NCBI GenBank assembly: GCA_017515465.1
Contig: JAFWFV010000039.1
Coordinates: 1 to 64,000, forward strand
Length of the DNA: 64,000 bases
Source: Clostridiales bacterium
GTDB lineage: Bacteria > Bacillota > Clostridia > Saccharofermentanales > Saccharofermentanaceae
Reading direction: 5' to 3'
Positions 35,264-44,631 of the stretch are shown one piece after another; positions within the stretch are counted from its first letter, which is position 1, and each line of letters begins with the position of its first letter. The notes beneath the pieces were generated by a model. It searched no databases and had not been told where the DNA came from. It worked only from the letters and a program-made list of their open reading frames with translations. The position numbers were made by a program, and so were the translations under genes.

Positions 35264-35289
35264 CCCGGCAGCGATCTGATGCTGTCGGG
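35264..35289 (+). terminator. Terminator of the small-ORF pair
   Basis: CCCGGCAGC/GCTGTCGGG with an 8-base loop, followed by CTTATTATG, nine bases after the stop of the 87-residue ORF. It also lies downstream of the convergent divIC gene and may serve both. Confidence 0.65.
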
Positions 35290-35321
35290 CTTATTATGTG
35301 TGCAATTCGTTTATTTCGAGG

Positions 35322-35627
35322 CTACTCGCCTGAAATCCTGAAGATTATCTCGCCGGGATACACCATATCGAGCTGACTCCTCGCGATGTTCTCGACCTTC
35401 TTGTTGTCGTTGCCGACGCCGTTTGCCAGCTGGAGTTCTTCGAGTCTAGCCTCAAGAGCCTGTTCCTGCGCCTCCAATTGCTTCGACTCAGCTACGATCC
35501 TCTCACGCTGCTGGACTATAGAATTGAATCTTGTTATCAAAAGGACGACGATGACGATCAGAGCTATGGATATCATTGCAGGAATGAACGACATTCTGAT
35601 CTTTTTCCTGCGAGATACTCTGCGCAT
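35322..35627 (-). CDS. divIC: Septum formation initiator DivIC/FtsB-like
   Basis: A 101-residue bitopic protein: basic N-terminus (RRVSRRKKIRM), one transmembrane helix (PAMISIALIVIVVLLIT), a coiled coil (QQRERIVAESKQLEAQEQAL) and a C-terminal end NIARSQLDMVYPGEIIFR typical of DivIC/FtsB. It would act with FtsL/DivIB in the division complex. AAAGGAGAATTAGG precedes the ATG. It lies beside rqcP, as in Bacillus, but a terminator separates them. Confidence 0.85.
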   Translation of the reverse strand: MRRVSRRKKIRMSFIPAMISIALIVIVVLLITRFNSIVQQRERIVAESKQLEAQEQALEARLEELQLANGVGNDNKKVENIARSQLDMVYPGEIIFRISGE

Positions 35628-35680
35628 CCTAATTCTCCTTTCATAAAAGATGATCCTACAGCCTCAATTGTAACCACACA

Positions 35681-35707
35681 AAAACCCCCAAACAATAGGT
35701 TTGGGGG
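35681..35707 (-). terminator. Terminator of the dnaX-ybaB-recR-rqcP operon
   Basis: CCCCCAAAC/GTTTGGGGG forms a 9-bp stem with a 5-base loop; on the minus strand it runs into TTTTTGTGTGG. It follows the rqcP stop by about 30 bases. Confidence 0.75.
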
Positions 35708-35738
35708 AATCTTAAACTGATTGTAATATGTCCGTAAT

Positions 35739-35990
35739 TTAAAGGGTGTCCTCTATGATCTCGTACATGCCGGAGGCCTCTTCCTTGCGTACCGTCTGCT
35801 CCAGCGAAAGCACTCTGAAGGTGACGACCCCGTTTCCGAAAGCAATGCTCACCACATCACCGGTCTTGAGCCTGACGGAAGGCTTGGAAACCTTTCCGTT
35901 GACCATGACCCTGCCTGCGCTGCAGACATCGTTGGCAACGCTCCTTCTCTTTATCACTCTCGAAACCTTAAGAAATTTATCCAGTCTCAT
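35739..35990 (-). CDS. rqcP: S4-domain RNA-binding protein RqcP (YabO)
   Basis: An 83-residue S4-domain protein: MRLDKFLKVSRVIKRRSVAN, then GRVMVNGKVSKPSVRLKTGD. It corresponds to RqcP/YabO, which stabilises the P-site tRNA during RqcH-driven alanine tailing on stalled 50S subunits. The ATG overlaps the end of recR (TGATG), so the genes are coupled. Confidence 0.88.
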   Translation of the reverse strand: MRLDKFLKVSRVIKRRSVANDVCSAGRVMVNGKVSKPSVRLKTGDVVSIAFGNGVVTFRVLSLEQTVRKEEASGMYEIIEDTL

Positions 35991-36595
35991 CAGCTGAGTG
36001 TTATTCTCCCGTTCAGGGCAGACAGCAAGGTCAGATCATCTGCATATTCGATCTCGGAGCCCATGGGCAGACCTTGCGCGAGCCTGGTGACCTTGATCCC
36101 TGATGGTCCGAGCAGTCTGGCAATGTACAGAGCCATCGCATTTCCTTCCGCATTCTGGTTGGTGGCGATTATGACCTCTTCGATGTCGCTGTTCTGTGAC
36201 AGACGTTCTATAAGCTTGGAAAGCGTCGTATCCTCCAGACTCTTGTTGGTCAGGGGATTAAATACGCCATGTAGCACATGGTACAGACCTTTGTACTCGT
36301 GAGTCCTCTCAAAAGTGGATACATCCCTGGGGGATTCCACAACGAGGACGGTCTTTGTATCTCTGGTGCTGTCTGAACATATAGGACAGGGATCGCTGTC
36401 CGCAAAGTTCTGGCATATGCTGCATCTGCATGTGGACTGCCTGGCATTTCTGATCGCATCGATCAGGGAATCAGCCTTTTCCTGGGGCATATCCAGGATA
36501 TACATGGCAGAGCGCTGTGCAACCTTGCCTCCGATACCCGGAAGACTGGCCAGTTCGTTTATGAGTCTCTGGATCGACGGGGAATATCTTGCCAT
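35990..36595 (-). CDS. recR: Recombination mediator RecR
   Basis: A 201-residue RecR with an N-terminal HhH segment (LASLPGIGGKVAQRSAMYIL), the C4 zinc finger CRCSICQNFADSDPCPICSD, and the Toprim domain (TVLVVESPRDVSTFERTHEY, and IEEVIIATNQNAEGNAMALY). It would act with RecF/RecO to load RecA on gapped DNA. It starts two bases after ybaB's stop and has only a weak ribosome-binding site, which fits coupling. Confidence 0.95.
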   Translation of the reverse strand: MARYSPSIQRLINELASLPGIGGKVAQRSAMYILDMPQEKADSLIDAIRNARQSTCRCSICQNFADSDPCPICSDSTRDTKTVLVVESPRDVSTFERTHEYKGLYHVLHGVFNPLTNKSLEDTTLSKLIERLSQNSDIEEVIIATNQNAEGNAMALYIARLLGPSGIKVTRLAQGLPMGSEIEYADDLTLLSALNGRITLS

Positions 36596-36597
36596 TA

Positions 36598-36945
36598 TCA
36601 GAAGGGCATCTTGACGCCGCCGGTAACCTTGTTCATGCGCTCTGTTGATTCATTCTCCAGGGTCTCGCTTGCCTGGTTATATGCAGCGGTGATGAGATCA
36701 GCCAGCATCTCGGGATCTTCGGGATCTATTACGTCCTTGCTGATATCGAGGCTGTAGATCTTGTGATCGCCTCCGAGGATGAGCTTGACCTGACCGCCGC
36801 CTGCGGTTCCCTCGATCCTCAGTTCCTTTATCTCCTGCTGGGTAACTTCGAGCTGCTTCTGCATTCTCTGTGCCTGAGCCATGAGATTACCCATGTTGCC
36901 CATGCCGCCCATATTACCCATTCCTCTGAAATTGCCTTTTGCCAT
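36598..36945 (-). CDS. ybaB: YbaB/EbfC family nucleoid-associated protein
   Basis: A 115-residue DNA-binding protein. After a Gly/Met-rich start (GMGNMGGMGNMGNLMAQAQR) comes the usual helix MQKQLEVTQQEIKEL and the core GGGQVKLILGGDHKIYSLDI, then DLITAAYNQASE. It forms dimers that bind DNA broadly. GGAGGAAATAATA precedes the ATG. It has the common dnaX-ybaB-recR order. Confidence 0.93.
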   Translation of the reverse strand: MAKGNFRGMGNMGGMGNMGNLMAQAQRMQKQLEVTQQEIKELRIEGTAGGGQVKLILGGDHKIYSLDISKDVIDPEDPEMLADLITAAYNQASETLENESTERMNKVTGGVKMPF

Positions 36946-37001
36946 TATTATTTCCTCCAGCTGTTTTTCTCTATTGTATCGTTATTATACACTACTTGAT
37001 A

Positions 37002-39260
37002 TCAATCATCCCCGAAATGGAGTTCAGTGGTGATGCCCATCTGCTTTGCCTTGTCCATGATCTCTTCTGCAGCCTTCTGCTTCATGTTCTTCTCATTCTG
37101 GGCAAGTGCGTTCTTGTACTGGTTGGCCGTGCACACGAACAGTCTGGATACTCCGTCAAAGGAGGATTTGATCTGCTGTGCCAGCTTTCTGAATTCATTC
37201 ATTCCCTTCAGGTTCTCTACGGTATTCCTGTAGGAATCATCAAATACGATATAGCCGTTCTCTCCGATGGATCTGAACTCGGCCTTGACCAGGAGATTGT
37301 GGAGATTGGGATTGGTCCCTGACAGATCTCCAAGGAGGAGCTGCCATCTCTCCATATTGTCAATGCTTCCGGTATTGAACTCGGGAGCTCTGACTCCTGC
37401 TCCGGGATGAGAGTTGCCTACTATCAGTCCGGACTTATCGTAAACTGCCGAAAGTGACGTCTTTCCCTTGGGAAGTTCGGGAGACTTTTCGGGCTGTTCT
37501 TCTTTCTTTTCCTCGTTATCCAGCTTTATATCATCGATAAAGGAATCGGAAAGACCCATGATCCCCGGCAGTTTCTTCTCAGGTTCTGCCTTCTTCTCAG
37601 GTTCGGCCTTTGCTTCCGGCTCTTCAGTCTTGGGCTTTTCCTCAAAGGAAGAGAATATGTCTATCTGGTTATCAAGGGGGGCATTCTCATCGTCTTCAAC
37701 GCTTGCCGGATTGATAATGACGGTCTCTGCCTTGGGCTCCCTGATCGTAAATGCAGCAAGAGGCTCGGTCTTATGTTCTTCCGCGGGTTTCTCCTCGGGC
37801 TTTTCCTCGCTCCTGGCCTTGAAACTACTCAGTGAAGCCTTGAGCTGGGAGAGCTTGTCACTTGCTGACATCAGGCTGTCGCTCTTTTCCTCAGCGGGTT
37901 CAGGCTTTTTCTCCTCTTCCTTCTTCTCTTCAGGTTCCGGTACGGAAAGAGGAGTCCTGGAGATCACAAAAGAACCGAGAAGGCTGTCATCTTCCTTCTT
38001 TGCGGGCTTTTCTTCCTTTACAGGTTCGGGCTTTGTTTCTTCGGGTTTCTTTGTTTCCTCAGGCTTCTTTTCCTCCTCATGTTTCTTCTCTTCCTTTGGT
38101 GCTTCTCCGGCCTGAGCCTTTCCTGAAAAAGGAGGTATTACGAGAGGAGTGATGGGAAGGTTGGTCTTTCTTCCGCAGATCCTGATGAGTCCCGTCTCAA
38201 AGCTTGCCGCAACGGAAGGGGAGATCTTCAGGTCAGATGCCATCTTGGACATATATGATATGAAACCGATCAAGGTATCGGGATTAGCCTTGGACGCTGT
38301 CTTATACAGCTGTTTGAGATCTGCCTCGGAATAGCTTACCAGATCCCTCGGATCTTCCATGACCCTGATGACCAGGAGATCCCTGAAATACTCTGCCAGA
38401 TCGAGGGTAAACCTCACATAGTCCCTGCCAGACTCGGATATCTTTGCACAGAGTCTCAGCAACGCCTCGTATCTGCCGTCTATGAGAACATCACCCATCT
38501 CCAGGAGAAAGGCTGTATCAACCGTTCCTGCTATATCCTGAATGGACCTGGCGGTGATGTCAGATCCTGCCGCAATGCCTGCAGCCTGATCCAAAAGGGA
38601 TATCGCATCCCTCAATGCTCCGTCAGACAGGGAAGCGATCTGGCTCAGTGCATCGTCATCAGCCTTCAGGCCTTCCTTGTCACAGATATATCTAAGTCTC
38701 TTAACGATGAGATCATCGGGAATACGCTTGAAATAATACTTCTGGCACCTGGACATGATGGTGGGAAGTATCTTGTGGGGCTCCGTCGTGGCCAGGAGGA
38801 AGACAACATGCTTGGGAGGTTCCTCCAGAGTCTTGAGCAGTGCATTATAAGCACCCGTCGTCAGCATGTGGACCTCGTCAACGATATAGACCTTGTACCT
38901 AGCCTTCGTGGGAGCGAATACAGCTTCCTCACAGATCCTCCTGACGTTCTCGACACCATTATTGGAAGCGGCATCGATCTCTATTACATCGAGGAGCGCT
39001 CCGGATGAGATGCCCTTACAGATCTCACATTCATTACAGGGGTTACCATCCTTGGGGTTAAGACAGTTTATGGCTCTGGAAAACACCTTGGCGATAGTGG
39101 TCTTGCCCGTACCCCTCTGTCCGGCGAACAGGTATGCATGACCGATCTTGCCGCTAACTACTGCCTGCTTCAGTGCAGAAACTGCAGCATCCTGTGATGT
39201 TATCTCGTCAAAAGTCTGAGGTCTGAATCTTCTATAAAGTGCGATGTGTTCCTGTTCCAT
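37002..39260 (-). CDS. dnaX: DNA polymerase III subunits gamma/tau
   Basis: The 752-residue clamp-loader ATPase. Walker A GQRGTGKTT, the zinc module with CLNPKDGNPCNECEIC, Walker B/DExH DEVHMLTTGAYNALLKTLEE and sensor SRCQKYYFKRI are intact. Residues ~380-620 are a long Lys/Glu/Pro-rich linker, unusually extended, before the C-terminal tau-like domain. I see no obvious slippery site followed by a short stop for gamma production. The SRP RNA lies directly upstream. Confidence 0.95.
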   Translation of the reverse strand: MEQEHIALYRRFRPQTFDEITSQDAAVSALKQAVVSGKIGHAYLFAGQRGTGKTTIAKVFSRAINCLNPKDGNPCNECEICKGISSGALLDVIEIDAASNNGVENVRRICEEAVFAPTKARYKVYIVDEVHMLTTGAYNALLKTLEEPPKHVVFLLATTEPHKILPTIMSRCQKYYFKRIPDDLIVKRLRYICDKEGLKADDDALSQIASLSDGALRDAISLLDQAAGIAAGSDITARSIQDIAGTVDTAFLLEMGDVLIDGRYEALLRLCAKISESGRDYVRFTLDLAEYFRDLLVIRVMEDPRDLVSYSEADLKQLYKTASKANPDTLIGFISYMSKMASDLKISPSVAASFETGLIRICGRKTNLPITPLVIPPFSGKAQAGEAPKEEKKHEEEKKPEETKKPEETKPEPVKEEKPAKKEDDSLLGSFVISRTPLSVPEPEEKKEEEKKPEPAEEKSDSLMSASDKLSQLKASLSSFKARSEEKPEEKPAEEHKTEPLAAFTIREPKAETVIINPASVEDDENAPLDNQIDIFSSFEEKPKTEEPEAKAEPEKKAEPEKKLPGIMGLSDSFIDDIKLDNEEKKEEQPEKSPELPKGKTSLSAVYDKSGLIVGNSHPGAGVRAPEFNTGSIDNMERWQLLLGDLSGTNPNLHNLLVKAEFRSIGENGYIVFDDSYRNTVENLKGMNEFRKLAQQIKSSFDGVSRLFVCTANQYKNALAQNEKNMKQKAAEEIMDKAKQMGITTELHFGDD

Positions 39261-39285
39261 AAAAACGTCCCCGGGTAGATAAACT

Positions 39286-39425
39286 CATCCCACCTGAACT
39301 GCAGTCGGACAGGCACCCTCGCGGCACAAACAGAAATCTGCTTACTGCTGCTTCCTTCCGGACCTGACAGGGTTCACAACACTGCCTTGCACGAGACCCG
39401 AACCGACTGCAGATCAGATGGGATG
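39286..39425 (-). ncRNA. ffs: Small signal recognition particle RNA
   Basis: The minus strand carries the SRP apical motif GTCAGGTCCGGAAGGAAGCA with the flanking helix. The ends pair as CATCCCA/TGGGATG, then CTGCAGTCGG/CCGACTGCAG. It binds Ffh to form the particle that targets membrane proteins. Its place just upstream of dnaX is common in Firmicutes. The exact ends are inferred from pairing; the mature molecule may be shorter. Confidence 0.93.
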
Positions 39426-39444
39426 AACTAACTGGGTTATTATA

Positions 39445-40934
39445 TCATTGATTGACTTGTCTGGCAAAATTGACTTTTACGATGCCAAAGCTCTCCCGCC
39501 CGTCGAACATGACATCTCCGGATGTGCGGTATATTTCCTCGTATTCATAGTTTCCGACGATGTAACTGATGTTGGAATAACTGTTGGGATAAACTGCCAG
39601 CGGATACACGATATAGATCTCCTCTGCCCCGCTGAACCTGTCCCTGACCGCATCAGACACGGAACCATATCCGTTATATACTTCTCTGAACTCCATCAGA
39701 CCGTAAGAATCCACTACATCTTCCAGTCTGTGCTCCGACACTGCCTTCAGCCTCGTCTCATCATCAAGATAAGGGATCATGGAATCCATGGGATACTGGC
39801 ATACCTTGACCACCGTTATCTCATCCGGGAGTTCTTCTATCTTTTCCGCCGTGTTCTTCGCATCGGAATACATCATAAACATGTCCTCAACGGGAGTTAC
39901 GGCAGATGAGATCCACATACCTGCGAACAGAACGGCAATAACGGAAACAGAACAGATCCTAATGTATTTGCTTTCGCTCTTTTCCGTGATCTCCGCTATC
40001 TGCCAGAAACTGAATATAAGTGCGAAGGCTATCAGCATGTAGCCGTTGTTGGGAGAGTCGTAGATGCTGTTCATGACCCCTATTCCCGCCAGTTCCATAA
40101 ACAATACGGCAAAAACGGACAGAACCTGCCATCTGCTGTCTTTTTCTTTCCTGACAAGCAAGATGATGAACAGGATCAGTACGGGAACAAAGATAACCCA
40201 CAACAATCCCATGAGATAGTCCAATTGTGCAAACATGGAAAAAACGGGATCCATGTCCGTGTTCTTCATTTCTCCCAACAGAGGATTGTCCCATACGCTC
40301 TTAAACTCCCAGAACAGTGACAGAGCACTTAACAACGGGATCAGAAGTGATATCAATTGCTTTGTAAGGATCTTCTTATCCCCTGTCTTCCTGATCAGGC
40401 CGCAGACCGCCTCGATCAGTATGACCACACACACGCCAAAGCAAAAACCGATGACATGGAGGTGTGTCTGTATCAGGAGCGCCAGGGATATGGCCATCGC
40501 AAAGGGATGTTCCCTCCTGCCGGAGAAAAGAGATGCTGCGATTATCATCAACAGGGCAGACAGGCAGTAACTCCTGACAAATACAGGGTAGTAGTAAATG
40601 AAAAGCGGGCTGAAAAGGATCAGTACTTTCAGGTATTCCTTCATGGGACACCTGAAGATGAATATGACAGCTGCAGCGAGCATGACCAGAAGAGGGATGA
40701 TCTTTGCAATCTCATACGGAACACCCATTTTGGCCAGGGGCATCAGCACCAGATACCACAACAGAGGATGTCCCTCGTTGGAAAGTATTACCGTCATGTG
40801 TCAGGCGTCATCGTCTTTGCCAAAAGCCAGCATCTGGCCTCATCAAACCACATCTCGTGTCTGAGGGACAGGAGACAGTTGATCACAAAGAACAAAACAA
40901 TTGCCAATATGCGTTTTTTATTGAGATACATCAT
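39445..40934 (-). pseudogene. Frameshifted GT-C-type membrane glycosyltransferase
   Basis: The main frame (39445-40797) begins inside the protein at NEGHPLLWYLVLMPLAK, the second conserved stretch of GT-C-type proteins, and has ~10 transmembrane helices. The missing start is in another frame at 40794-40934: a first helix (ILAIVLFFVINCLLSL) then HEMWFDEARCWLLAK, the conserved acidic loop. The two frames overlap by ATGA at 40794-40797. Joining them needs a single -1 shift. So this is a disrupted gene, a programmed or coupled pair, or a sequence error. Intact, it would transfer sugars from lipid carriers at the membrane. Confidence 0.75.
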
Positions 40935-41007
40935 CAAAAGATTGTTTTAACAGTGCCTAAATAGATAAGATAACTTGTGCATTATAGCATTGAACAATAA
41001 TATGGGC

Positions 41008-41037
41008 AAAAAAACTGCCTCACATATGTGAAGCAGT
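41008..41037 (-). terminator. Terminator of the pilin-like gene
   Basis: On the minus strand ACTGCTTCACATATGTGAGGCAGT folds on itself and is followed by seven T. It lies about 25 bases after the pilin-like stop. Confidence 0.7.
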
Positions 41038-41061
41038 AAATGTACAACAATATGATTATTA

Positions 41062-41859
41062 TTAATTAACAGTTATGGTAACTGAGACTTCAGTATTACC
41101 TTGATTTGCAAACTGCCAGTTTACACCCATTGTACCTCCGTCTTTAAACGGATCCTTCCAGTATGGATTAAGAGGGATAACGTATGAAATGGTATGACCA
41201 CCATTTGATATTACGAAATCGTTGTTTCCTCCCCAACCACGTGTAAATGTGTTGCCAGAACAATTAACGGTTACCGTAACGCCGTTGCAATCGGTCATAT
41301 CAGTAGTAAGTTTATAAGTAAGCCCCCCATTGTCATTATTATTGTAAACATCACTAATCGTAAATCCTGCAGGGAAATTGGCAGATGAAATATTCGAATA
41401 ACGAGATACGTCTACATTACCGCCACCTCCGCCGCCGGATGATGCCTGAGTTGTCTTTGCCGCCTGGGTTGTCTTTGCCGCTGCAGAAGATGTAGCAGCC
41501 GCTGATGATTCTGCTGCAACAGAGGGATGTGCTGCTGCATATGATGCTGAGGCTGCAGCGGCGGCCGCCTCAGATTCAGCGGCTGCTGCAGAATTGGATG
41601 CCATTGTTACGGCATTAGCACTCTGGGCAGAATCGTAAATGTTGTGGACCTCTCGTCTCGCCTGAGCTTCCCAGAGGCTGTCATCATTCATGTAATCATC
41701 GCCATCTGCGTATTTAGCCTTCTGACCATCCAGGAAACTGTTGTATCTATTGATATCGATAGCGATCCCGGCCGCTACCGCACCCACAATGATAACAATG
41801 ATCGCAATGACGATCATCATCTCAGTGAGGGTGAAACCCTTTTTACTGACATGTTTCAT
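41062..41859 (-). CDS. Type IV pilin-like protein with C-terminal beta module
   Basis: The N-terminus is a class III prepilin signal (KKG then FTLTEMMIVIAIIVIIVGAV) with the conserved Glu at +5. A ~60-residue helix follows, then an Ala/Ser-rich stretch (~95-140), a Gly6 run, and a ~115-residue beta-rich domain. This domain (GVTVTVNCSGNTFTRGWGG, then MGVNWQFANQGNTEVSVTI) aligns by eye with the N-terminal module of the GH5 at 11959-14028. It stands alone: no pilus motor, prepilin peptidase or other pilins are adjacent. I infer a surface adhesin for plant polysaccharide. Confidence 0.75.
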   Translation of the reverse strand: MKHVSKKGFTLTEMMIVIAIIVIIVGAVAAGIAIDINRYNSFLDGQKAKYADGDDYMNDDSLWEAQARREVHNIYDSAQSANAVTMASNSAAAAESEAAAAAASASYAAAHPSVAAESSAAATSSAAAKTTQAAKTTQASSGGGGGGNVDVSRYSNISSANFPAGFTISDVYNNNDNGGLTYKLTTDMTDCNGVTVTVNCSGNTFTRGWGGNNDFVISNGGHTISYVIPLNPYWKDPFKDGGTMGVNWQFANQGNTEVSVTITVN

Positions 41860-41969
41860 ATTAAGACCTTCCTTTACTTAGCATTGTCCAAAGCTCAGTA
41901 AACCAATATATGTTTCTTTATAGCACATTTTTATGCCTTTCACAATGCGCTCAATGTTCGAATTGAAGT

Positions 41970-43358
41970 CTAGATTTTATATAAACTGTTAATATTCCGT
42001 AACCTGGCAGCGTATGAGACCAATTCTCCGTGGTCATTATGTATCTTTCCGTCTATATACGCATCGAATATTTCGTTCAGCATCTTACCTACGCCTGGAC
42101 CGGGCATTACGCCCAGATCAATGATGTCATTTCCCGATATCCTGAGGTCACGCACATCATATACGGCATCTTCCTTTTCCAGTTCCTTTCCTGCGGCAAT
42201 GATCTCATCCAGTAATCCTCCGCGTTTCCTGCCTTCAGGGGCGTGGGCTGCTATATCAGCTTTCTGGAGAATGAAAAGCCTGTCTGCATTATCACGTCCT
42301 ATATCACAAATGAATCTGTGTACATTGCTCTTTTCCGGGGACGGGTAATGGTCGTGATACCTGATCAGGATATCAACCTCTTTTCTTACATCATTGGGAT
42401 ACTTTAATTCAGTAAGGACTCTGTCCGCGATCTCGGCACTCCTGACCGGATGGCCGAACATATGCCCTATCCCTTTGGGTGTCAGGAAAAAGCATTCCGG
42501 CTTTCCAATGTCATGAAACAGAGCCGCAAGAGAGAGAGACAGGTCGCGCCTGCCGGTCTTATCATCGACCGGTATGCCGTCCAGCACGGCCAGAGTGTGT
42601 TCCAGGACATCCTTGTCGTGATATCTGGACCTCTGATCGAAGCCCTGACATCTCTCCAGTTCGGGAATGATCACGCTTAAGACCGGAATGGAATCTCTGA
42701 TCACTTTCGAAGCGGATGGCGCTGTAACCAGGCCGTTCAATTCGATCGCGATCCTCTCTGATGATATCTGTTTCAGACTATCAGCATGACGCTTCATCGC
42801 GGAGAAGGTCTCACCATCTATATCAAATCCTGTCTGGGCGGCAAATCTCAGACCGCGCATTATCCTTAGAGCATCTTCCTCAAACCTGACGTCAGGGTTG
42901 CCGACGGCACGGATCACCTTTTTCCTGATGTCCTCAAGACCGCCTGTCAGATCGGTTACCTCACCGTTCATATCCAGATACATGGCATTGATGGTATAGT
43001 CCCTGCGCTTTACGTCTTCTTCTATGCTCCGTGTGAACACCACATCGTCAGGACGTCTGAGATCCGTATATTTCCCGTCAACCCTGAAGGAAGTGATCTC
43101 CACCTCATTGCCGGAGACCAGTGCAGTTACAGTGCCGTGTTTGATCCCGACCGTGAGATATCTGACGCCTGCTCCTTCCAGCACCCTGCATGTTTCCTCA
43201 GGAAATGCGGAGGTTGTTATGTCGAAATCCGAGATGGGCCTGCCCATGACCATATCCCTGACTGCGCCGCCTACAACATATGCCTCATATCCGGCACAGG
43301 TGAGCATTGTCAGGACCTCTCTGCAAAAACCGGGGATCAGGTTTACATATTCACTCAT
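41970..43358 (-). CDS. cca: CCA-adding tRNA nucleotidyltransferase
   Basis: Class II nucleotidyltransferase with VVGGAVRDMVMGRPISDFDI (active site DxD), RRDYTINAMYLD, the arm region RFEEDALRIMRGLRFAAQ and a C-terminal HD domain (LAALFHDIGKPECF, RYHDHYPS). It completes or repairs tRNA CCA ends. Length of 462 residues is normal for an HD-bearing member. It follows the Fe-ADH-like gene by seven bases. Confidence 0.93.
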   Translation of the reverse strand: MSEYVNLIPGFCREVLTMLTCAGYEAYVVGGAVRDMVMGRPISDFDITTSAFPEETCRVLEGAGVRYLTVGIKHGTVTALVSGNEVEITSFRVDGKYTDLRRPDDVVFTRSIEEDVKRRDYTINAMYLDMNGEVTDLTGGLEDIRKKVIRAVGNPDVRFEEDALRIMRGLRFAAQTGFDIDGETFSAMKRHADSLKQISSERIAIELNGLVTAPSASKVIRDSIPVLSVIIPELERCQGFDQRSRYHDKDVLEHTLAVLDGIPVDDKTGRRDLSLSLAALFHDIGKPECFFLTPKGIGHMFGHPVRSAEIADRVLTELKYPNDVRKEVDILIRYHDHYPSPEKSNVHRFICDIGRDNADRLFILQKADIAAHAPEGRKRGGLLDEIIAAGKELEKEDAVYDVRDLRISGNDIIDLGVMPGPGVGKMLNEIFDAYIDGKIHNDHGELVSYAARLRNINSLYKI

Positions 43359-43365
43359 AACGGGA

Positions 43366-44538
43366 TCACGTCATCATGAGCAGCGAAGCGATCCTGTCAG
43401 CAGACAGTCTGGGCTTGTACCCCAGTTCGACCAGGGACTTCCTGACACTCTCTGCTATGTTGGCACAATCCTCCCTGTTAAGGAAAGGCAGGTCATTATC
43501 AGGCATGTTCTTTTTGAAGATATCGCTTACTGATTCGATAAACATCTGTGCTGCGCTGATGGTATCCAGTGACGTGTTGCAGAGCTGCTGTCTCTTGGCA
43601 CATTCTGCCAGATCCTCTGATACAAACTCCAGGAGTTCCCTGAGGACTGCAACAAGGATCCTGCCCATGCCGGCACCATACTCACATCCGAATCTGTCCT
43701 GGAGTTCGTGCATGATGAAATGCGTATATCCGAATCCCAGCTTCGTAGCAGAAAGGCCCGCATAGAAACCGCCCATGGAGACCTTGGTGAGGAGATAGCC
43801 GTCAGTGGTGTCTGCAACCAGGTTATTCAGCCTGCCGAAGATCTTATACATTCCTATCTCGGCATTTGCCCTGTATTCCGGATTCTCCGATGCATAAGGT
43901 GACAGATATGCCTCTATGGCGATGCAGAGTGCATCAAGAGCCGAAAACCTGATCATGTCGTCATTGACTCTCCTCATCATCTCGGAATCTATGACCACGA
44001 TCTGAGGCATCATGATCTGGCTTACGCATGTTATCCATTTTCCAGTTTCAAAATCAAAGAAGGAAGCTTCGGGTGTCGATGCGGATGCTGCACTGTCTAT
44101 CTTTACGGCAACGAGAGTGCCGATATCGTATTTTATGCTTCCGATGCCCGCAAAAGCCGATGGCTTGTTGGGATTCGTGGCAGAAACGGCCGTCATCTTG
44201 GCAACCGAGATATCATGCATATCGCCGATGACTACTATCGTGTCGCAGTTATATTCCTTATAGGTCTTAAGCGCTCCCTCGATATCCCTGCTGTCTGCGA
44301 CTATGTTGCGGCGCTGGTATTTGAAAGTCCTCAAGCCTGCGTCATTGTATTTCTTTATGGCATTATCGACTGATCTGTATTCGAAGGTGGATTTGTTGGA
44401 CAGGATCAGGAGACGCTTGCACCCTCTCTTCTTAAGATCCTCAGCAATATTGCCCGTCGCACCGGTATCGATGTAGAGTGCCTGCGGAGTTACACCATCT
44501 TTTTCAGTACTCTTGGCGAAAGAAAGTTTGCCGGACAT
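43366..44538 (-). CDS. Iron-alcohol-dehydrogenase-fold protein with lost metal ligands
   Basis: The fold of group III alcohol dehydrogenases is evident (390 residues; SALDALCIAIEAYLSP; GYTHFIMHEL). The four iron ligands should be D-H-H-H. The Asp is present, but DALTH reads DALCI (His to Ile). HxxxH is kept, and the last site PHG reads EYG (His to Tyr). The nucleotide loop GGGS is IGDMHDISVAK. So it probably cannot act as a normal Fe-dependent dehydrogenase. It may have a metal-independent or binding role. It precedes cca and is divergent from the GH31-like gene. Confidence 0.78.
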   Translation of the reverse strand: MSGKLSFAKSTEKDGVTPQALYIDTGATGNIAEDLKKRGCKRLLILSNKSTFEYRSVDNAIKKYNDAGLRTFKYQRRNIVADSRDIEGALKTYKEYNCDTIVVIGDMHDISVAKMTAVSATNPNKPSAFAGIGSIKYDIGTLVAVKIDSAASASTPEASFFDFETGKWITCVSQIMMPQIVVIDSEMMRRVNDDMIRFSALDALCIAIEAYLSPYASENPEYRANAEIGMYKIFGRLNNLVADTTDGYLLTKVSMGGFYAGLSATKLGFGYTHFIMHELQDRFGCEYGAGMGRILVAVLRELLEFVSEDLAECAKRQQLCNTSLDTISAAQMFIESVSDIFKKNMPDNDLPFLNREDCANIAESVRKSLVELGYKPRLSADRIASLLMMT

Positions 44539-44565
44539 TATCCACCCATCCTGTTTTTTTAATAA

Positions 44566-44574
44566 ATTATACCA
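44566..44574 (-). promoter_or_regulatory. Extended -10 promoter of Fe-ADH-like gene
   Basis: The minus strand reads TGGTATAAT, a perfect extended -10 form, 28 bases before the start codon. Confidence 0.5.
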
Positions 44575-44631
44575 TCATATAAGAGCAAAATAGTTATAAT
44601 TATAGTAATTTGCATTTCATGGAGGATTGTC

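Noticed and set aside
41062..41859. Complete type IV pilus locus
   Set aside because: No motor ATPase, platform protein, prepilin peptidase or second pilin lies in the window.
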